Position numbers and translations under genes: made by a program. A stretch of DNA of 24,393 nucleotides from CAZJYI01 sp964550025 (GTDB lineage Bacteria; Verrucomicrobiota; Kiritimatiellia; UBA8416; CAYOBW01), in NCBI GenBank assembly GCA_964550025.1, contig CAZJYI010000159.1, positions 1 through 24,393 on the forward strand, in the 5' to 3' direction. Every line of letters begins with the position of its first letter. The stretch's first letter is position 1. The notes beneath the pieces were generated by a model, which saw only the letters and a list, made by a program, of their open reading frames with translations, was not told where the DNA came from and did no database searches. Below, in pieces: positions 1 through 9,601 of this stretch.

Positions 1-74
1 GCCATCCCCGCATGGGACTCGTCCTGAGTTCCCCCGGAAGCCGCTAAACTGTTACGACGTCCCCAACTACCCAA
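1..74. other. sequence after the GH94-like gene
   Basis: This short end piece lies after the GH94-like gene's stop codon. It holds an imperfect hairpin GGGACTC-GTCCT-GAGTTCCC (13-32) without a T run and two copies of CCAACTAC (62-69, 71-78). Nothing else is seen. Confidence 0.3.
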
Positions 75-3000
75 CTACCCTTGGACCTTTATCACCTCAA
101 TTCGGGTAATGGACCGGTCGCGCGCGAACAGGCTGCGACTGCTGCGGGGATCCAGCGTGTAACCCTGAACCGCCTGCTGCGTTCCGTCATGCCGTGTGAG
201 CACGATTTCGGCCGAATCTCCCATCCGATAGACAACGGGCGTCTGGCAGAAGGTGAATGCCAACGACTGCGCCGGCAGATCGATCCGAGCTTCGCTGCCG
301 TCGAGCGCGACGAAATGGAAGACACCCGGGGCTGACAGGAACTCCCGATCCGCAACATGCCGCGCATCCAGCGTAAGGCAACCGTCGTTCACCCGGACGC
401 CGAGCTCGCACAGACGGGTGAGCACTTCCTCTTTCACCTGCCCGGTCATGCCCGGTTGCCTCGAACCGTGCCCCCACGGGGTGTGCGAATAGGGATCGGT
501 GGGAAAACCACCCCAGAGTTGGGGACTCTTGTGAAGCCCCAGGCCGGCACGAATGTCGTGGTAGCACGCCTCGAGCTCGGACGCCTCGGCGGCATCCGCG
601 GACCTTGCCGCGACCGCGCATTCCTGCGCGGCAAGCAGCAGCTTGGAAATCATGTGCCAGTAGATGCAGCCGATTCCCTCGTACGCGAACATCGAGCCCG
701 CACGGCCCAGATAGCCGGAATGGTTGAACGTCTGTTCGAAAAGATCGAGCACGCGATCTGCATCGGCATCCACGAGTTCCGCATAGGGCGAATCACGGCG
801 TAGCTCGTCGAGCATACCCAGAACGCAGTCGCAATTGGTGAAGGACCCGTTGAAATGGACGCCGCCCGACACGTCCCGCTTCACAAGGCGCGTGTCGTCG
901 GAGTCCAGCATGGCCCTGAGGAGCGGAATGGCCTCGACGGCGGCGGGGGCCACGTTGTTTCGCGCGAGGAACATCCGCGGAAGGTGCCGCGGATTCAGCA
1001 GGTAGCTGCGTTGATCCTCCCGATAGAGCGCACTCTGCCGAAGACCCTTCAGAAGCGCCAACGCTTCGGACGCATCGAGCACGCCGGTCGACAGTGCTGC
1101 CACCTGCCCCTCCAACATCTCGTGGAGGCGCATGATGCCGGCTCCGTCTCCCGCCAGTCGCAGAACGTTGTACGCATGGTAGAGACCGTCCGCGCGCCGG
1201 TTGGCACAGACACACGCGTGCACGCATGCGAGGGCGTCGTCCAGGAACGCGCGGATGTCGCTGCCGGGCACTTCGCGGCAGGTTATCGATAGACCGTCCG
1301 CATAGACACGTTGCCGGTACGCTTCGCCCGCCCTGCCCATCTCGTCCATGAAGGCCCTGCGTTCGCCGTCTGTCATCGGGTCACCACCTTTGGTATCGCG
1401 GTGCCGCCGCAGGATGCAGGCCGATGCCCCCAGCCAATCCGCCGCGTCTTCCGTCAGGCGAAGGCTTGTGCCCGCGGCAGGAAACAGGTCGTCCAGGAAA
1501 CGCAGGTAGCGATTGAGGTAACAGGTGGTGACGACCGACAACCCGTACCCGGCCAAAGCGTTGTTGGAGTCGTTCCACTCGGGGCGCTGCGTGTTCATCC
1601 AGATGCCCCCGTCGGGCACGAAGTTGGCCAGTTTCGCGAGCAGGAGCACCAACAGCTTCTCAGCCATCGTTACATGGACCACCGCCCCCTCGTCGGTCGC
1701 CAGCAATCGTCCGTCGGCACCCAGGCGCCCGACCCGACCCTCGATGTCTCGATGCGCCTTCGAGTCGAACACCAAAGAGTCCCGCGGATTGTGCAGGAGG
1801 TCTCCGTAGGGTTTGATCCGGTAAGGCACGTCGGCGCAGGAGAACATCGGCCGGTTCAGGAGGGCCGCGATCCGCCCGGGATAGAACGCCTCCTCTGCCT
1901 CGAGCAGACGCTGGAGATAGATGATCTGGTGGTCGCTCCAGTACCCGAACGCAGCCCAGGGCGCGTCGGGTTCGAAGGTCTCCCAGGCGATTCCCGATTC
2001 CGTCAGGTGGAGAGGGTTGTAGCCGTCCGCAGTAGTCGCACAGAGAAAGCGTGTGATGAAATTCTCGATGTAGGCGGGGAAGGACATGCCCAGCGCCTCC
2101 CAGTTCTGAAAGATATCGCGCCAGTTGCCCTCGTACGCCAGGCGGGGCGTCTCATCCGGGTTACGGATCTTGATTGCAAAGCGATTCCAGGGACGGCTGG
2201 GATCGCCGTGCCGACGGCTGAAGGTGAAGGGCAGGTACTGGCGCGCCAGGCGCGCGAGCTCCGCCGACCCGCTCTTGTCGGCCGTCACACGCAGTTCTTC
2301 CACCGACAGTGAGGCCGGCAGTGCACTCAACAGACCGGAACACTCCACCGCGGCCGCGGCGTTGGATTGCGTGACGAACCGCCGCCAATGGTCGGCGCCG
2401 ACGCGATAGCCGTCCGCCGGCAAGCCGCCCCGCATGATGTTGTACATGACGTTGGCGGCATGGTGCACGATGACGTTCTCTTCGGCACACGCCTGCAGGC
2501 CGTCGGACGCCCCGATGTGTCCGCGAAGCCGTCTGTCCGTCGCATCGATGTTACGCTCCAGCTCCAACTCAATGCCGGCCGCGTCCCCCAGGCGTTCACG
2601 CAGGGCAATCACGTCGGCGGCGTCGCGGTTGACGTCGAGGACGATAGACCACGAGCGGGTTTCGCCTGGCGCCAGCGTCAGCGCCGCGTTCAGCAGGAAC
2701 GCTCCGCGCCGCCCGCAACGAACGGACTCCTCGAAGACGTCCCCACCGGCGAAAAAGACATCCACCTGCGCGTCGCAGAGCAGTATCGTCGGCGAGCTCA
2801 ACCCGACCTGCCAGGCCGTTGTAGCCGTGAGCGCTTCACTGGGAGCCGGGCGGTCCGAGAGGCGTGCGGTCAGGGCAAACACGGCCAGGTCGCGCTCCGG
2901 AATCCGTTCGGAGCACTTGTAGGCATCAAGGAGGTTGCTGAACTCGAGCTGGGCCGTGCTCGCCGCGCCGCTCGGCATGATGTTGTGTACGCCGTCGAGC

Positions 3001-3509
3001 AGCCTGATATCGACCGCGCTTGTGGCGCGATTCGCGATCTCCGCCGTACGCACCAGGCCGTAGTTGTGGCTGAAACGCCAAGCGTAGCGGTAGGTGAGGC
3101 ACAGATCGTGATTGATCTCTTCGAAGACGACACGGCTGCCGAGCGTATTCCGATAGAGGTTGCGCTCGACGCGGAACGCGTGGTGGCGGAAGTGCGCATA
3201 TGGCTCCCAGCGGACGCGCTTGCCGTTGCTTTCGACGAACATCGCCCCCAGGCTGCCGGACGACTCACGCATATCCCGGAGTTTGTCCTCGGTGTAGTAC
3301 GGGAAAATGGCAGAATCGGCGTCGACGCGGCCCGCGGTCAACGCGCCTCGGCTCGATATGAAGAGCCAGTGGTCCGAGCCGCTGACAATCGACATGAAGA
3401 AGGGCGCCATCCGATCGTAGTTGCGAATGCAGTAGAACCGCTCGCCGTCGAGATCGACGTATTCGCCCCACGCCTCACCGCACACCGAACCCGGAAGTTG
3501 GCTGGACAC
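75..3509 (-). CDS. GH94-like (six-hairpin) carbohydrate-active protein
   Basis: A 1144-residue protein with no signal peptide, so probably cytoplasmic. I recognise the overall pattern of large proteins often labelled cellobiose-phosphorylase-like: an N-terminal beta-rich half (about 1-330), then a helical half with the blocks GNWRDIFQNWEALG (about 456-470), GYWSDHQIIYL, PEWNDSNNALAGYG (about 640-655), GGFPTDPYSHTPWGHG and PGMTGQVKEEVLTR (about 1018-1032). The EWND block resembles the region around the catalytic acid of GH94 and related (alpha/alpha)6 enzymes, so a phosphorylase or glycosidase acting on a glucan or other oligosaccharide is the best guess; the substrate is unknown. The start is GTG at 3509-3507, chosen because AGGAG sits 7 bases upstream (3516-3520). 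It is a single gene, with tRNA-Gly as its upstream neighbour. The family relation is from memory of motifs, not from a search. Confidence 0.72.
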   Translation of the reverse strand: MSSQLPGSVCGEAWGEYVDLDGERFYCIRNYDRMAPFFMSIVSGSDHWLFISSRGALTAGRVDADSAIFPYYTEDKLRDMRESSGSLGAMFVESNGKRVRWEPYAHFRHHAFRVERNLYRNTLGSRVVFEEINHDLCLTYRYAWRFSHNYGLVRTAEIANRATSAVDIRLLDGVHNIMPSGAASTAQLEFSNLLDAYKCSERIPERDLAVFALTARLSDRPAPSEALTATTAWQVGLSSPTILLCDAQVDVFFAGGDVFEESVRCGRRGAFLLNAALTLAPGETRSWSIVLDVNRDAADVIALRERLGDAAGIELELERNIDATDRRLRGHIGASDGLQACAEENVIVHHAANVMYNIMRGGLPADGYRVGADHWRRFVTQSNAAAAVECSGLLSALPASLSVEELRVTADKSGSAELARLARQYLPFTFSRRHGDPSRPWNRFAIKIRNPDETPRLAYEGNWRDIFQNWEALGMSFPAYIENFITRFLCATTADGYNPLHLTESGIAWETFEPDAPWAAFGYWSDHQIIYLQRLLEAEEAFYPGRIAALLNRPMFSCADVPYRIKPYGDLLHNPRDSLVFDSKAHRDIEGRVGRLGADGRLLATDEGAVVHVTMAEKLLVLLLAKLANFVPDGGIWMNTQRPEWNDSNNALAGYGLSVVTTCYLNRYLRFLDDLFPAAGTSLRLTEDAADWLGASACILRRHRDTKGGDPMTDGERRAFMDEMGRAGEAYRQRVYADGLSITCREVPGSDIRAFLDDALACVHACVCANRRADGLYHAYNVLRLAGDGAGIMRLHEMLEGQVAALSTGVLDASEALALLKGLRQSALYREDQRSYLLNPRHLPRMFLARNNVAPAAVEAIPLLRAMLDSDDTRLVKRDVSGGVHFNGSFTNCDCVLGMLDELRRDSPYAELVDADADRVLDLFEQTFNHSGYLGRAGSMFAYEGIGCIYWHMISKLLLAAQECAVAARSADAAEASELEACYHDIRAGLGLHKSPQLWGGFPTDPYSHTPWGHGSRQPGMTGQVKEEVLTRLCELGVRVNDGCLTLDARHVADREFLSAPGVFHFVALDGSEARIDLPAQSLAFTFCQTPVVYRMGDSAEIVLTRHDGTQQAVQGYTLDPRSSRSLFARDRSITRIEVIKVQG

Positions 3510-3586
3510 AACACTCTCCTGATTCGCGGGGTTGAGCGCCCGGTCCGCAGGAGCGATAGCGCGTCTGCCCGCGTCAATGGTCTGGT

Positions 3587-3615
3587 TCTATACTAGCCGC
3601 TCCACGGGAATGCAA
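3587..3615 (-). promoter_or_regulatory. candidate promoter of the GH94-like gene
   Basis: On the minus strand TTGCAT (3610-3615) and TATAGA (3587-3592) are 17 bp apart, giving a transcript start about 70 bases before the GTG start. The -35 box is poor. It overlaps two direct copies of CACGGGAAT (3603-3611 and 3626-3634, 23 bp apart, about two helical turns) and the short palindrome GGGA-N7-TCCC, which could be an operator for a sugar-responsive regulator. The operator idea is inference. Confidence 0.3.
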
Positions 3616-3732
3616 ATCCCTATTGCACGGGAATCGGAAGATGGTCTCGCGCGGCATCTGCACGGGCCATCCCGTCGAGGATCGTTGGGGGTGCGGTTCT
3701 TGCCTGCAAGGCACACACGACCGGTCGGCGCG

Positions 3733-3806
3733 TGGAGCGGGCGACGGGAATCGAACCCGTATGGCCAGCTTGGAAGGCTGGAGTTCTACCATTGAACTAC
3801 GCCCGC
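3733..3806 (-). tRNA. tRNA-Gly(TCC)
   Basis: A complete cloverleaf on the minus strand: the acceptor stem GCGGGCG pairs with CGCCCGC, the D arm is GTTC-AATGGTA-GAAC, the anticodon stem CCAGC/GCTGG encloses loop CTTCCAA (anticodon TCC, reading GGA/GGG), and the T arm contains GGTTCGATTCC. The discriminator base is T and the 3' CCA is encoded (3733-3735). Length is 74 bases with CCA, normal for glycine tRNA. No clear Rho-independent terminator follows; a short TGCCT-TGC-AGGCA hairpin lies about 20 bases downstream without a T run. Confidence 0.96.
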
Positions 3807-4057
3807 AAAGGCTTCATTCGTAGCCGCCTGCGAGGTGGACCATGAGGCGCGCGGGGGCTTGTGTCCCCATTCGCCGTCGTCCTGCAAGTCGGTTGTTCCG
3901 AATGCTGGTCGTTGTAAGATAGTGATTCGCCGGTTGAGGTCAACTCTTTCTTTTACGTTTTCGCGCATGGGATGCGGGATCGGAATGCGTGGCGCATTCC
4001 GCTACGCGGATGTGCGCAGGGGAAGTAGCGGAAGACGCCGGGTCTGTCGGGTGTGTG
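3807..4057. other. intergenic stretch between kinase gene and tRNA-Gly
   Basis: About 250 bases with no gene that I can support. It contains one perfect hairpin, GGAATGCG-TGG-CGCATTCC at 3982-4000, 58 bases past the kinase stop codon. On the minus strand the hairpin is followed by A-rich rather than T-rich sequence, so it is not a standard intrinsic terminator. Confidence 0.5.
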
Positions 4058-7000
4058 CTACGGCACTTCGCTGACGCTCGGGACATTTCGCCGGTATGGG
4101 TCAGCCCCTGTGGGCTGATTCCCATGAGCCTCCGAGTTCGCGTGGGAAATCGGGGCTTCCGCGAGCAGCTCTTCGGCTTCCACTCGAAAGCGTTCCAGTT
4201 CCTCGTTGCGGGGCTCGTTCTTCTCCGCCCAGCGATTGGCTCTGCGGATCCAGTATCCGGCCCGTCCGACGTCGCCCTGGCGGTGATGGACCATCGCACG
4301 GAAGTACCACTCGGCGGCATCCCCTCCAAAGCGCCGTTCGGATGCTTTGTCAAACGCCGCCAGAGAGGCATCCAGATCGTCGAGCCGATAGCGCACAACA
4401 CCAAGGGTGTTCCAATAGACCCCACTCCCCGGTTCAAGTGATGTCGCGGTTTCGGCGTACTCAAGTGCCTCCAGTGCGTTGCGGAGTTCCGGAAAGGGCG
4501 ATGTAACAAGATACCAGGCCAGGTTGTTGTGAAACGGCGCACGCCCGGGTGCCAACGCCATCAGGTTGCGCTCTTTCCGGCACATCCGCATCCAGGCATC
4601 CCGGGCCTTGTCGGTTCGTCCGAGTTGCCGAAACGCCCGGCAGATCCCGCGGTATTTGGTGGCTGCGTAGCTTCGAAAGTACGAGTCGCCGGGATCCTCA
4701 ACGATCCGGTTCTCGCAGATTCGGGCACCTTGATTGTACGCGTCAGCCGCCTCTTGCCACCGACCGTTTCGCTCATGAGCGTTCGCTTTGTCACTCCACA
4801 CACTCACCAGTCGTCGCGCCAGTCCGACACTATCGGGGAAGCTCTCCATGCCTTTGCTGAGTGTTTCGATCGCGGGATTGAGGCTGCCGGCACCGGAGAC
4901 ACTTCTCTGGATGTGGATCCGCCCCAGGATGTCGAAGGTGCGAACGTCGGCATCCCCTTCTTCGACCAGCTTCTCAAGCTCAACGACGGCCTGATCGACG
5001 CTCCCCACCCGGCTCAGCATTTCCGCATGCAGACGACGATGCGACACCGAGTTGTGTCCCTTCGCCGCTCCCTGTCGCAGCGCCGGCGGTCCGAATAGGT
5101 AGTCTGCGGGCCGGTACGTTCCGGAACGACACGCTTTCACCGCATTGTCCAGGTGCTCGCGAGCCACCTGGTCGTTGCCCAGCTCGTAGTTCAACAGCGC
5201 CGCAAGGAATCGCGGGCCGGTCGAGTCGAACGGAATGGCCTTCTCCAATGTCGCCAGTGACTCATCCCATTGCTTCCGGTGCCACAACCAGGCAGCGCGA
5301 CGAAACCCCGGCTTGCCTCCCAGATATCCAAGCATCTTCTGCCGAACGAGCGCTTCTCCCGTGGACGCGGAATCGGTCACTGAAAGGCGGACACGGCCAA
5401 GCGACGCATATTCGTCCGGATCCCCGCGAAACGTCAGCTTGATACGCAGCACGCACCCGTCGGACGGAAACCGTGTTCGATTCACATTAAAGACCGCAAT
5501 GCGACGCCCCTCCAGAGAATCGCCAACCCAGGAACCGCGAATCCCGGACCGGTCTTCCTCCGCGCGCCCATGGATCTCCCGTCCCGGCTGATTCGCATCC
5601 ACCGTCACCCGAGAAATCGGCACTTCGGTAAACTCACCCTCTTCCTCGTCTGCAGCCACTTCGACGTGGATGTCGTCCAATTGGAACGCACGCCCCCTAC
5701 CAGGCCCACCTTCGTACAGAGAGGGATGATCGAACGCTTCCAGCCGAATTGCCGTGACATTCGCCAACGCGCATCTCGCTCTGATCGCGTAGGTTTCACC
5801 GTCTCGCAGGGAGCCCGAAGCCAGCATGGAGCCGTCGGGCAACAGCTCCAGACGCTCGATTTCGCCGGAGCGCATTTCCGTCGGACGGAGGATCGACCAG
5901 CGTTCCAACCGGTCGATCCGGAACAGCGTGTCGGCCACAACCCAGGCGCCGCTATCGGCGAGTTGTTTGAACAACACGCCGGCACGCTCGTCGTCCCTGT
6001 ACGCTTCGTCGAAGCGCCCGGCCGACCTGTGAAGCTCCGCCCGCTGACGGAGCAAGTCGGCCAGCCGGAAAGCGATGCCACCGCGCTCCGGTTCGCGCGA
6101 GTGAGCGGCTTCGAACGATGGAATGGCCTGGCCGGGACACGCGTGTTCAACGGCGAATTCGTGAAGCTTGCAAATGCGGTTGAAAGGTGTCGGGCCGGCG
6201 GCCAAAGCTCTTGCGATACGGCCAATCGCGCGGGGGTCATGTGCCTGTTCCAGGCCGATCTGTGCATCGTAAACGCGGAGTGTATCGTCCCACCCCGCGG
6301 AAGCCAACTGGGTTTCGTCCGCATTCCACCGGACCCAGTACGCCTCCGAGGGGTGTATCTTAAAGGACGCGACCATGCCGCCCGTGTCCCCGTCCCAGAT
6401 CGCAACGACGCCATCGCCGGAACCGGCGGCGATGCGGCTGAAATCACGGGTTGCCGTTACACAACTCGTGCCACCGGCCGGCCCCTTCAGTATGCGGACT
6501 CGATCCCCACTTCTCGCGTCAAGTACATCGATCCATGACACACCCGATCTCATAAGCTGTGATCCATCGGGCTTCCACTGAAGGCCCAGCACGTACCCGC
6601 CGACGGGTACTTTCAGAAGCTCGCGACGCCTCTCCACGTCCCACAAAGCCAGTTCGCCGCCGTCGCCGCCGTAGGCAAGCGTCCGACCATCCGGACTCCA
6701 CGCAAGCACCAGAACGCGCCCGGACAACTGGCGCGGGGTGCCGACCAGCGAACCGCTTGCGGCATTCCAGACAGCGACCTGTTCGTCACGCCCGACGGCC
6801 GCAACCAGGGAATCATCCGGAGACCAGGCGATGGACTGCCTGTGGTTGGAGAACCGCAATCTGGCCAGCCAGGCCTTCTCTGTTCCTTCATCCAGGACGA
6901 TGCGTTCCGATGATTCGCCCCGTTCAGAGATCCAGACCCTTCGGTTCCCGCCGCGATAGGCAACCCGCTTTCCCGATGAGTCAAAAGCGAGGGCGCTGAT

Positions 7001-9586
7001 CGGGGTCCTGACGGTCCAGCGCTCCTCGGCGACCCTCGTCGTCGTGTTGAGAATCCGCACGTTCGCCTCGGAAGCCACGGCGATCTGATCCGGATCCGGA
7101 AGCCAACGGCAACAAGCGGAGCGAACCGGTTCAGTCAGATCGTCCGTTCCCAATACAGCATCCCAGACAAACATGCGGTCCCAACCGCTGGAGGCCAGGA
7201 AGCGACCATCGGGAGACCAGGCAACGTTGAGAATGTCGCCGGAGTGGCCACGCAGAATGTGAATGACGGTTCCACGCGCATCGTCCCAGATTCGGATCGT
7301 ACGGTCCTTTGAAGACACCGCCAGTTTCTTTCCTTTCGGCCCCCACGCCAGCGCGGTAACTGACTCGAACTCAATCGTGGTAACGCGTTCTTGACGTTCC
7401 AGGTCCCAGATGCCGATCCCTTCATCGCACGGAATGGCGATTCGTCGGCCGTCAGGATTCCACCTGATGCACCGCACGTAGCCTGAATGAAGCCGACACT
7501 GCACTTCCCCGGAGACCACATCGATGACGGCCACCCCTCCCCCTTCGGCGTCCGCCGCCAACAGGGGTTTGTGCGGGTGCCATGCGATGACATTCTCCCC
7601 GAATCCAACAGCGTCAAGACGACGGGCAATCTCGCGTCTGCGCCAATCCCAGACAATGGCCTCGTGCTTGTCCGTGGTGGCGGCAAGCCATTGGCCGCCG
7701 GGATGCCACGCCAGCCCCAACACGCTGTCCTGGCCGACATCCAGATCAGCCAGGAGCTGCGCCGTTGTCACGTTCCAAACCCGAATCCTGTCATCCACAC
7801 AGGCGACGGCGACCAGGGTGCGGTCGGTGCTCCATGAAGCAGTCTTGATTCGTTTCGGGGAGTTCACCAGTCGGCGAATCCGTCCGGTCTCCGCATCATG
7901 CGATTCGATCAGGCCCGGCGCGTCGACCACAAGCACGGCCTTTGAGCGAGAATCCCACGTCACGTCGACGGCCCTGCCTCGCTGAGCCAGCCGTGCGACC
8001 TCGCGGTGAGTCAGGCTCTTCATGTAGTGCCATTCCCACTTCCGACGGTCGGTCTTGCCTGGCGCCGGAGTCCATCGATCCACAATCTCGCGAACGCGGC
8101 CGATGCCGTTGAGCTGAGTCGCATAGCGAGATGCCAGTGTCATATCGCTGGCGTAGGCCTTTCGATCGCTGCTCTCGGCCAACTCCTCCGCCCGCCGGCG
8201 ACTGGCTTCGGCGTCCCGCTGATCCCGACGAGCCCGGTCCCGGGCTTCGTAGGCCTCGTCCTCCGCCTTCTCGGCAAGATCGCGCGCTTCCTTCGCCGCA
8301 AAGCTCTCCTGTTCCTTCTCACCGGCCAGCTCGCGAAAACTGCCCGCGGCAATCATGGAACCGACGCTCGTGGCAATGAGCAGCAAGGCAATCACCGCCA
8401 GGGACGCGGCGATCGCTCTGTTTCGCCGTGCCCACCGCCACACGCGCTCGGCCGTGCTGACGGGGCGGGCGGTGATAGGAACGCCTTCCAGAAAGCGTCG
8501 CAAGTCGTCGGCCAGCTCGCAGGCCGTCGCATATCGCCTTCCCGCGTCCTTTTCCAGGCACTTCAGGCAGATCGTTTCCAGGTCGCGCGGCACGGCCGCC
8601 TGGAGGCGAGTGGGCGGGACCGGTTCCTGCGATATCACCTGCTGCAGCGTTTCCACCACCGTCGAGGCCCTGAAAGGCGGTCTCCCGGTGAGCGTCTCGT
8701 ACAGGATGGCCCCCAATGCGTAGACATCAGCAAAGGGCCCCACGTCTTTCGAATGGCCGGCCGCCTGCTCGGGCGCCATATAGCTCGGAGTCCCCATGAC
8801 CGCGTTGGTTCGAGTCAGGCCGCTATCGCCCTCCGTCTGCTTGGCCAGACCGAAGTCGGTGATCTTGGGACAGAGCGAGGGGGCATGGGTGAGGGTCGAG
8901 AGCCGAGACCCAAAAGAGGAGCCCTGCCTTCGTGTGACGCCTCGCACGGAACTCTCGTCCCTGGGCTCCCGGCTGCGTTCCAGCAGCACATTCGCGGGTT
9001 TCAGGTCGCGGTGCACGACACCGCATTGATGGGCATAGTCCACCGCGCAGGCAAGCTGCACCATCAGTTCCGCCGCTTCTCGCGCCGACAACGGCGTGCC
9101 GTCAAGTCGCTCGTGCAGTGTTCCGCCGTCGACGTACTCCAACGCAAAAAACGGCCGACCGTCGTGCTGCCCGATCTCGTAGATCTGGACGATATTCGGA
9201 TGCTGCAGCTTCGCGACCGCTTCGGCTTCGGTCTGAAAGCGGCCCAGCAGTTCTTCGCCCGCGTGCCCACCGGCCAGGATCATCTTCAGGGCGACCAATC
9301 GGTTCAGCCCCTTCTGCTGGGCCTTGTAGACCACCCCCATCGCGCCGCGGCCCAGCTCCTCCAGGACCTCGAACCCGTCGGGCGTCGCGCCCACCCTTTG
9401 CGCGGCCTTTGACGCCCGCTCCCCGGAACCGCTCCCGACAGTGCTGGCGGGAGCCACACGGGTCGTGCACACGACAGTCGGCGCGGGGGGATCTCCGCCG
9501 GCCGCATCGCTGCCCCCGACATCCGCGCCGACAGCCTGACGCGAATGCGCCTGACCGGTGTCTTCAATGGTGTTGTCCGGCACCAT
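4058..9586 (-). CDS. Ser/Thr protein kinase with WD40 and TPR repeats
   Basis: An 1842-residue membrane-bound eukaryotic-type kinase. The kinase domain is about residues 72-370: glycine loop GRGAMGVV, catalytic Lys in VALK (K101), HRDLKPAN (193-200), DFG (244-246) and the APE motif (271-273), all intact. One transmembrane segment (about 390-414) is followed by a charged coiled coil (about 418-475), then about a dozen WD40-like blades (about 525-1110). Near 1230-1310 lies a module ending DGSMLASG...AIRLEAF that resembles the segment at the end of planctomycete PSD1-type cytochrome proteins. TPR-like helical repeats follow to the C-terminus (about 1430-1820). Such kinases are typical of Planctomycetes and relatives and phosphorylate Ser/Thr of unknown partners. 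The ATG is preceded by GGAG. It starts 15 bp after the sulfatase stop, so the two are probably co-transcribed. A roughly 32-residue insert lies between HRD and DFG (see the separate entry). Confidence 0.93.
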   Translation of the reverse strand: MVPDNTIEDTGQAHSRQAVGADVGGSDAAGGDPPAPTVVCTTRVAPASTVGSGSGERASKAAQRVGATPDGFEVLEELGRGAMGVVYKAQQKGLNRLVALKMILAGGHAGEELLGRFQTEAEAVAKLQHPNIVQIYEIGQHDGRPFFALEYVDGGTLHERLDGTPLSAREAAELMVQLACAVDYAHQCGVVHRDLKPANVLLERSREPRDESSVRGVTRRQGSSFGSRLSTLTHAPSLCPKITDFGLAKQTEGDSGLTRTNAVMGTPSYMAPEQAAGHSKDVGPFADVYALGAILYETLTGRPPFRASTVVETLQQVISQEPVPPTRLQAAVPRDLETICLKCLEKDAGRRYATACELADDLRRFLEGVPITARPVSTAERVWRWARRNRAIAASLAVIALLLIATSVGSMIAAGSFRELAGEKEQESFAAKEARDLAEKAEDEAYEARDRARRDQRDAEASRRRAEELAESSDRKAYASDMTLASRYATQLNGIGRVREIVDRWTPAPGKTDRRKWEWHYMKSLTHREVARLAQRGRAVDVTWDSRSKAVLVVDAPGLIESHDAETGRIRRLVNSPKRIKTASWSTDRTLVAVACVDDRIRVWNVTTAQLLADLDVGQDSVLGLAWHPGGQWLAATTDKHEAIVWDWRRREIARRLDAVGFGENVIAWHPHKPLLAADAEGGGVAVIDVVSGEVQCRLHSGYVRCIRWNPDGRRIAIPCDEGIGIWDLERQERVTTIEFESVTALAWGPKGKKLAVSSKDRTIRIWDDARGTVIHILRGHSGDILNVAWSPDGRFLASSGWDRMFVWDAVLGTDDLTEPVRSACCRWLPDPDQIAVASEANVRILNTTTRVAEERWTVRTPISALAFDSSGKRVAYRGGNRRVWISERGESSERIVLDEGTEKAWLARLRFSNHRQSIAWSPDDSLVAAVGRDEQVAVWNAASGSLVGTPRQLSGRVLVLAWSPDGRTLAYGGDGGELALWDVERRRELLKVPVGGYVLGLQWKPDGSQLMRSGVSWIDVLDARSGDRVRILKGPAGGTSCVTATRDFSRIAAGSGDGVVAIWDGDTGGMVASFKIHPSEAYWVRWNADETQLASAGWDDTLRVYDAQIGLEQAHDPRAIGRIARALAAGPTPFNRICKLHEFAVEHACPGQAIPSFEAAHSREPERGGIAFRLADLLRQRAELHRSAGRFDEAYRDDERAGVLFKQLADSGAWVVADTLFRIDRLERWSILRPTEMRSGEIERLELLPDGSMLASGSLRDGETYAIRARCALANVTAIRLEAFDHPSLYEGGPGRGRAFQLDDIHVEVAADEEEGEFTEVPISRVTVDANQPGREIHGRAEEDRSGIRGSWVGDSLEGRRIAVFNVNRTRFPSDGCVLRIKLTFRGDPDEYASLGRVRLSVTDSASTGEALVRQKMLGYLGGKPGFRRAAWLWHRKQWDESLATLEKAIPFDSTGPRFLAALLNYELGNDQVAREHLDNAVKACRSGTYRPADYLFGPPALRQGAAKGHNSVSHRRLHAEMLSRVGSVDQAVVELEKLVEEGDADVRTFDILGRIHIQRSVSGAGSLNPAIETLSKGMESFPDSVGLARRLVSVWSDKANAHERNGRWQEAADAYNQGARICENRIVEDPGDSYFRSYAATKYRGICRAFRQLGRTDKARDAWMRMCRKERNLMALAPGRAPFHNNLAWYLVTSPFPELRNALEALEYAETATSLEPGSGVYWNTLGVVRYRLDDLDASLAAFDKASERRFGGDAAEWYFRAMVHHRQGDVGRAGYWIRRANRWAEKNEPRNEELERFRVEAEELLAEAPISHANSEAHGNQPTGADPYRRNVPSVSEVP
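8870..8977 (-). repeat. repeat-like insertion inside the kinase domain
   Basis: This DNA encodes kinase residues about 204-239, between NVLL and PKITDFG, where relatives have only about 5 residues. The peptide is low in hydrophobic core residues and rich in Arg, Ser and Gly. The DNA has a 7-bp inverted repeat, GGAGCCC (8918-8924) and GGGCTCC (8963-8969). This suggests a REP- or MITE-like element inserted in frame and kept because it lies in a surface loop. Insert boundaries are approximate and the mobile origin is inference. Confidence 0.5.
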
Positions 9587-9601
9587 GATGGCTCCGTCGT
9601 G

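Noticed and set aside
2367..3596. Open frame of 409 codons on the plus strand
   Set aside because: Antisense to the GH94-like gene, with compositional bias typical of a shadow frame.
3982..4000. Perfect hairpin as kinase terminator
   Set aside because: No T run on the minus strand after it, so it does not meet the criteria for an intrinsic terminator; listed only as a hairpin.
8006..9412. Open frame of 468 codons on the plus strand
   Set aside because: Antisense to the kinase domain of the giant kinase; no recognisable domain and no ribosome binding site.
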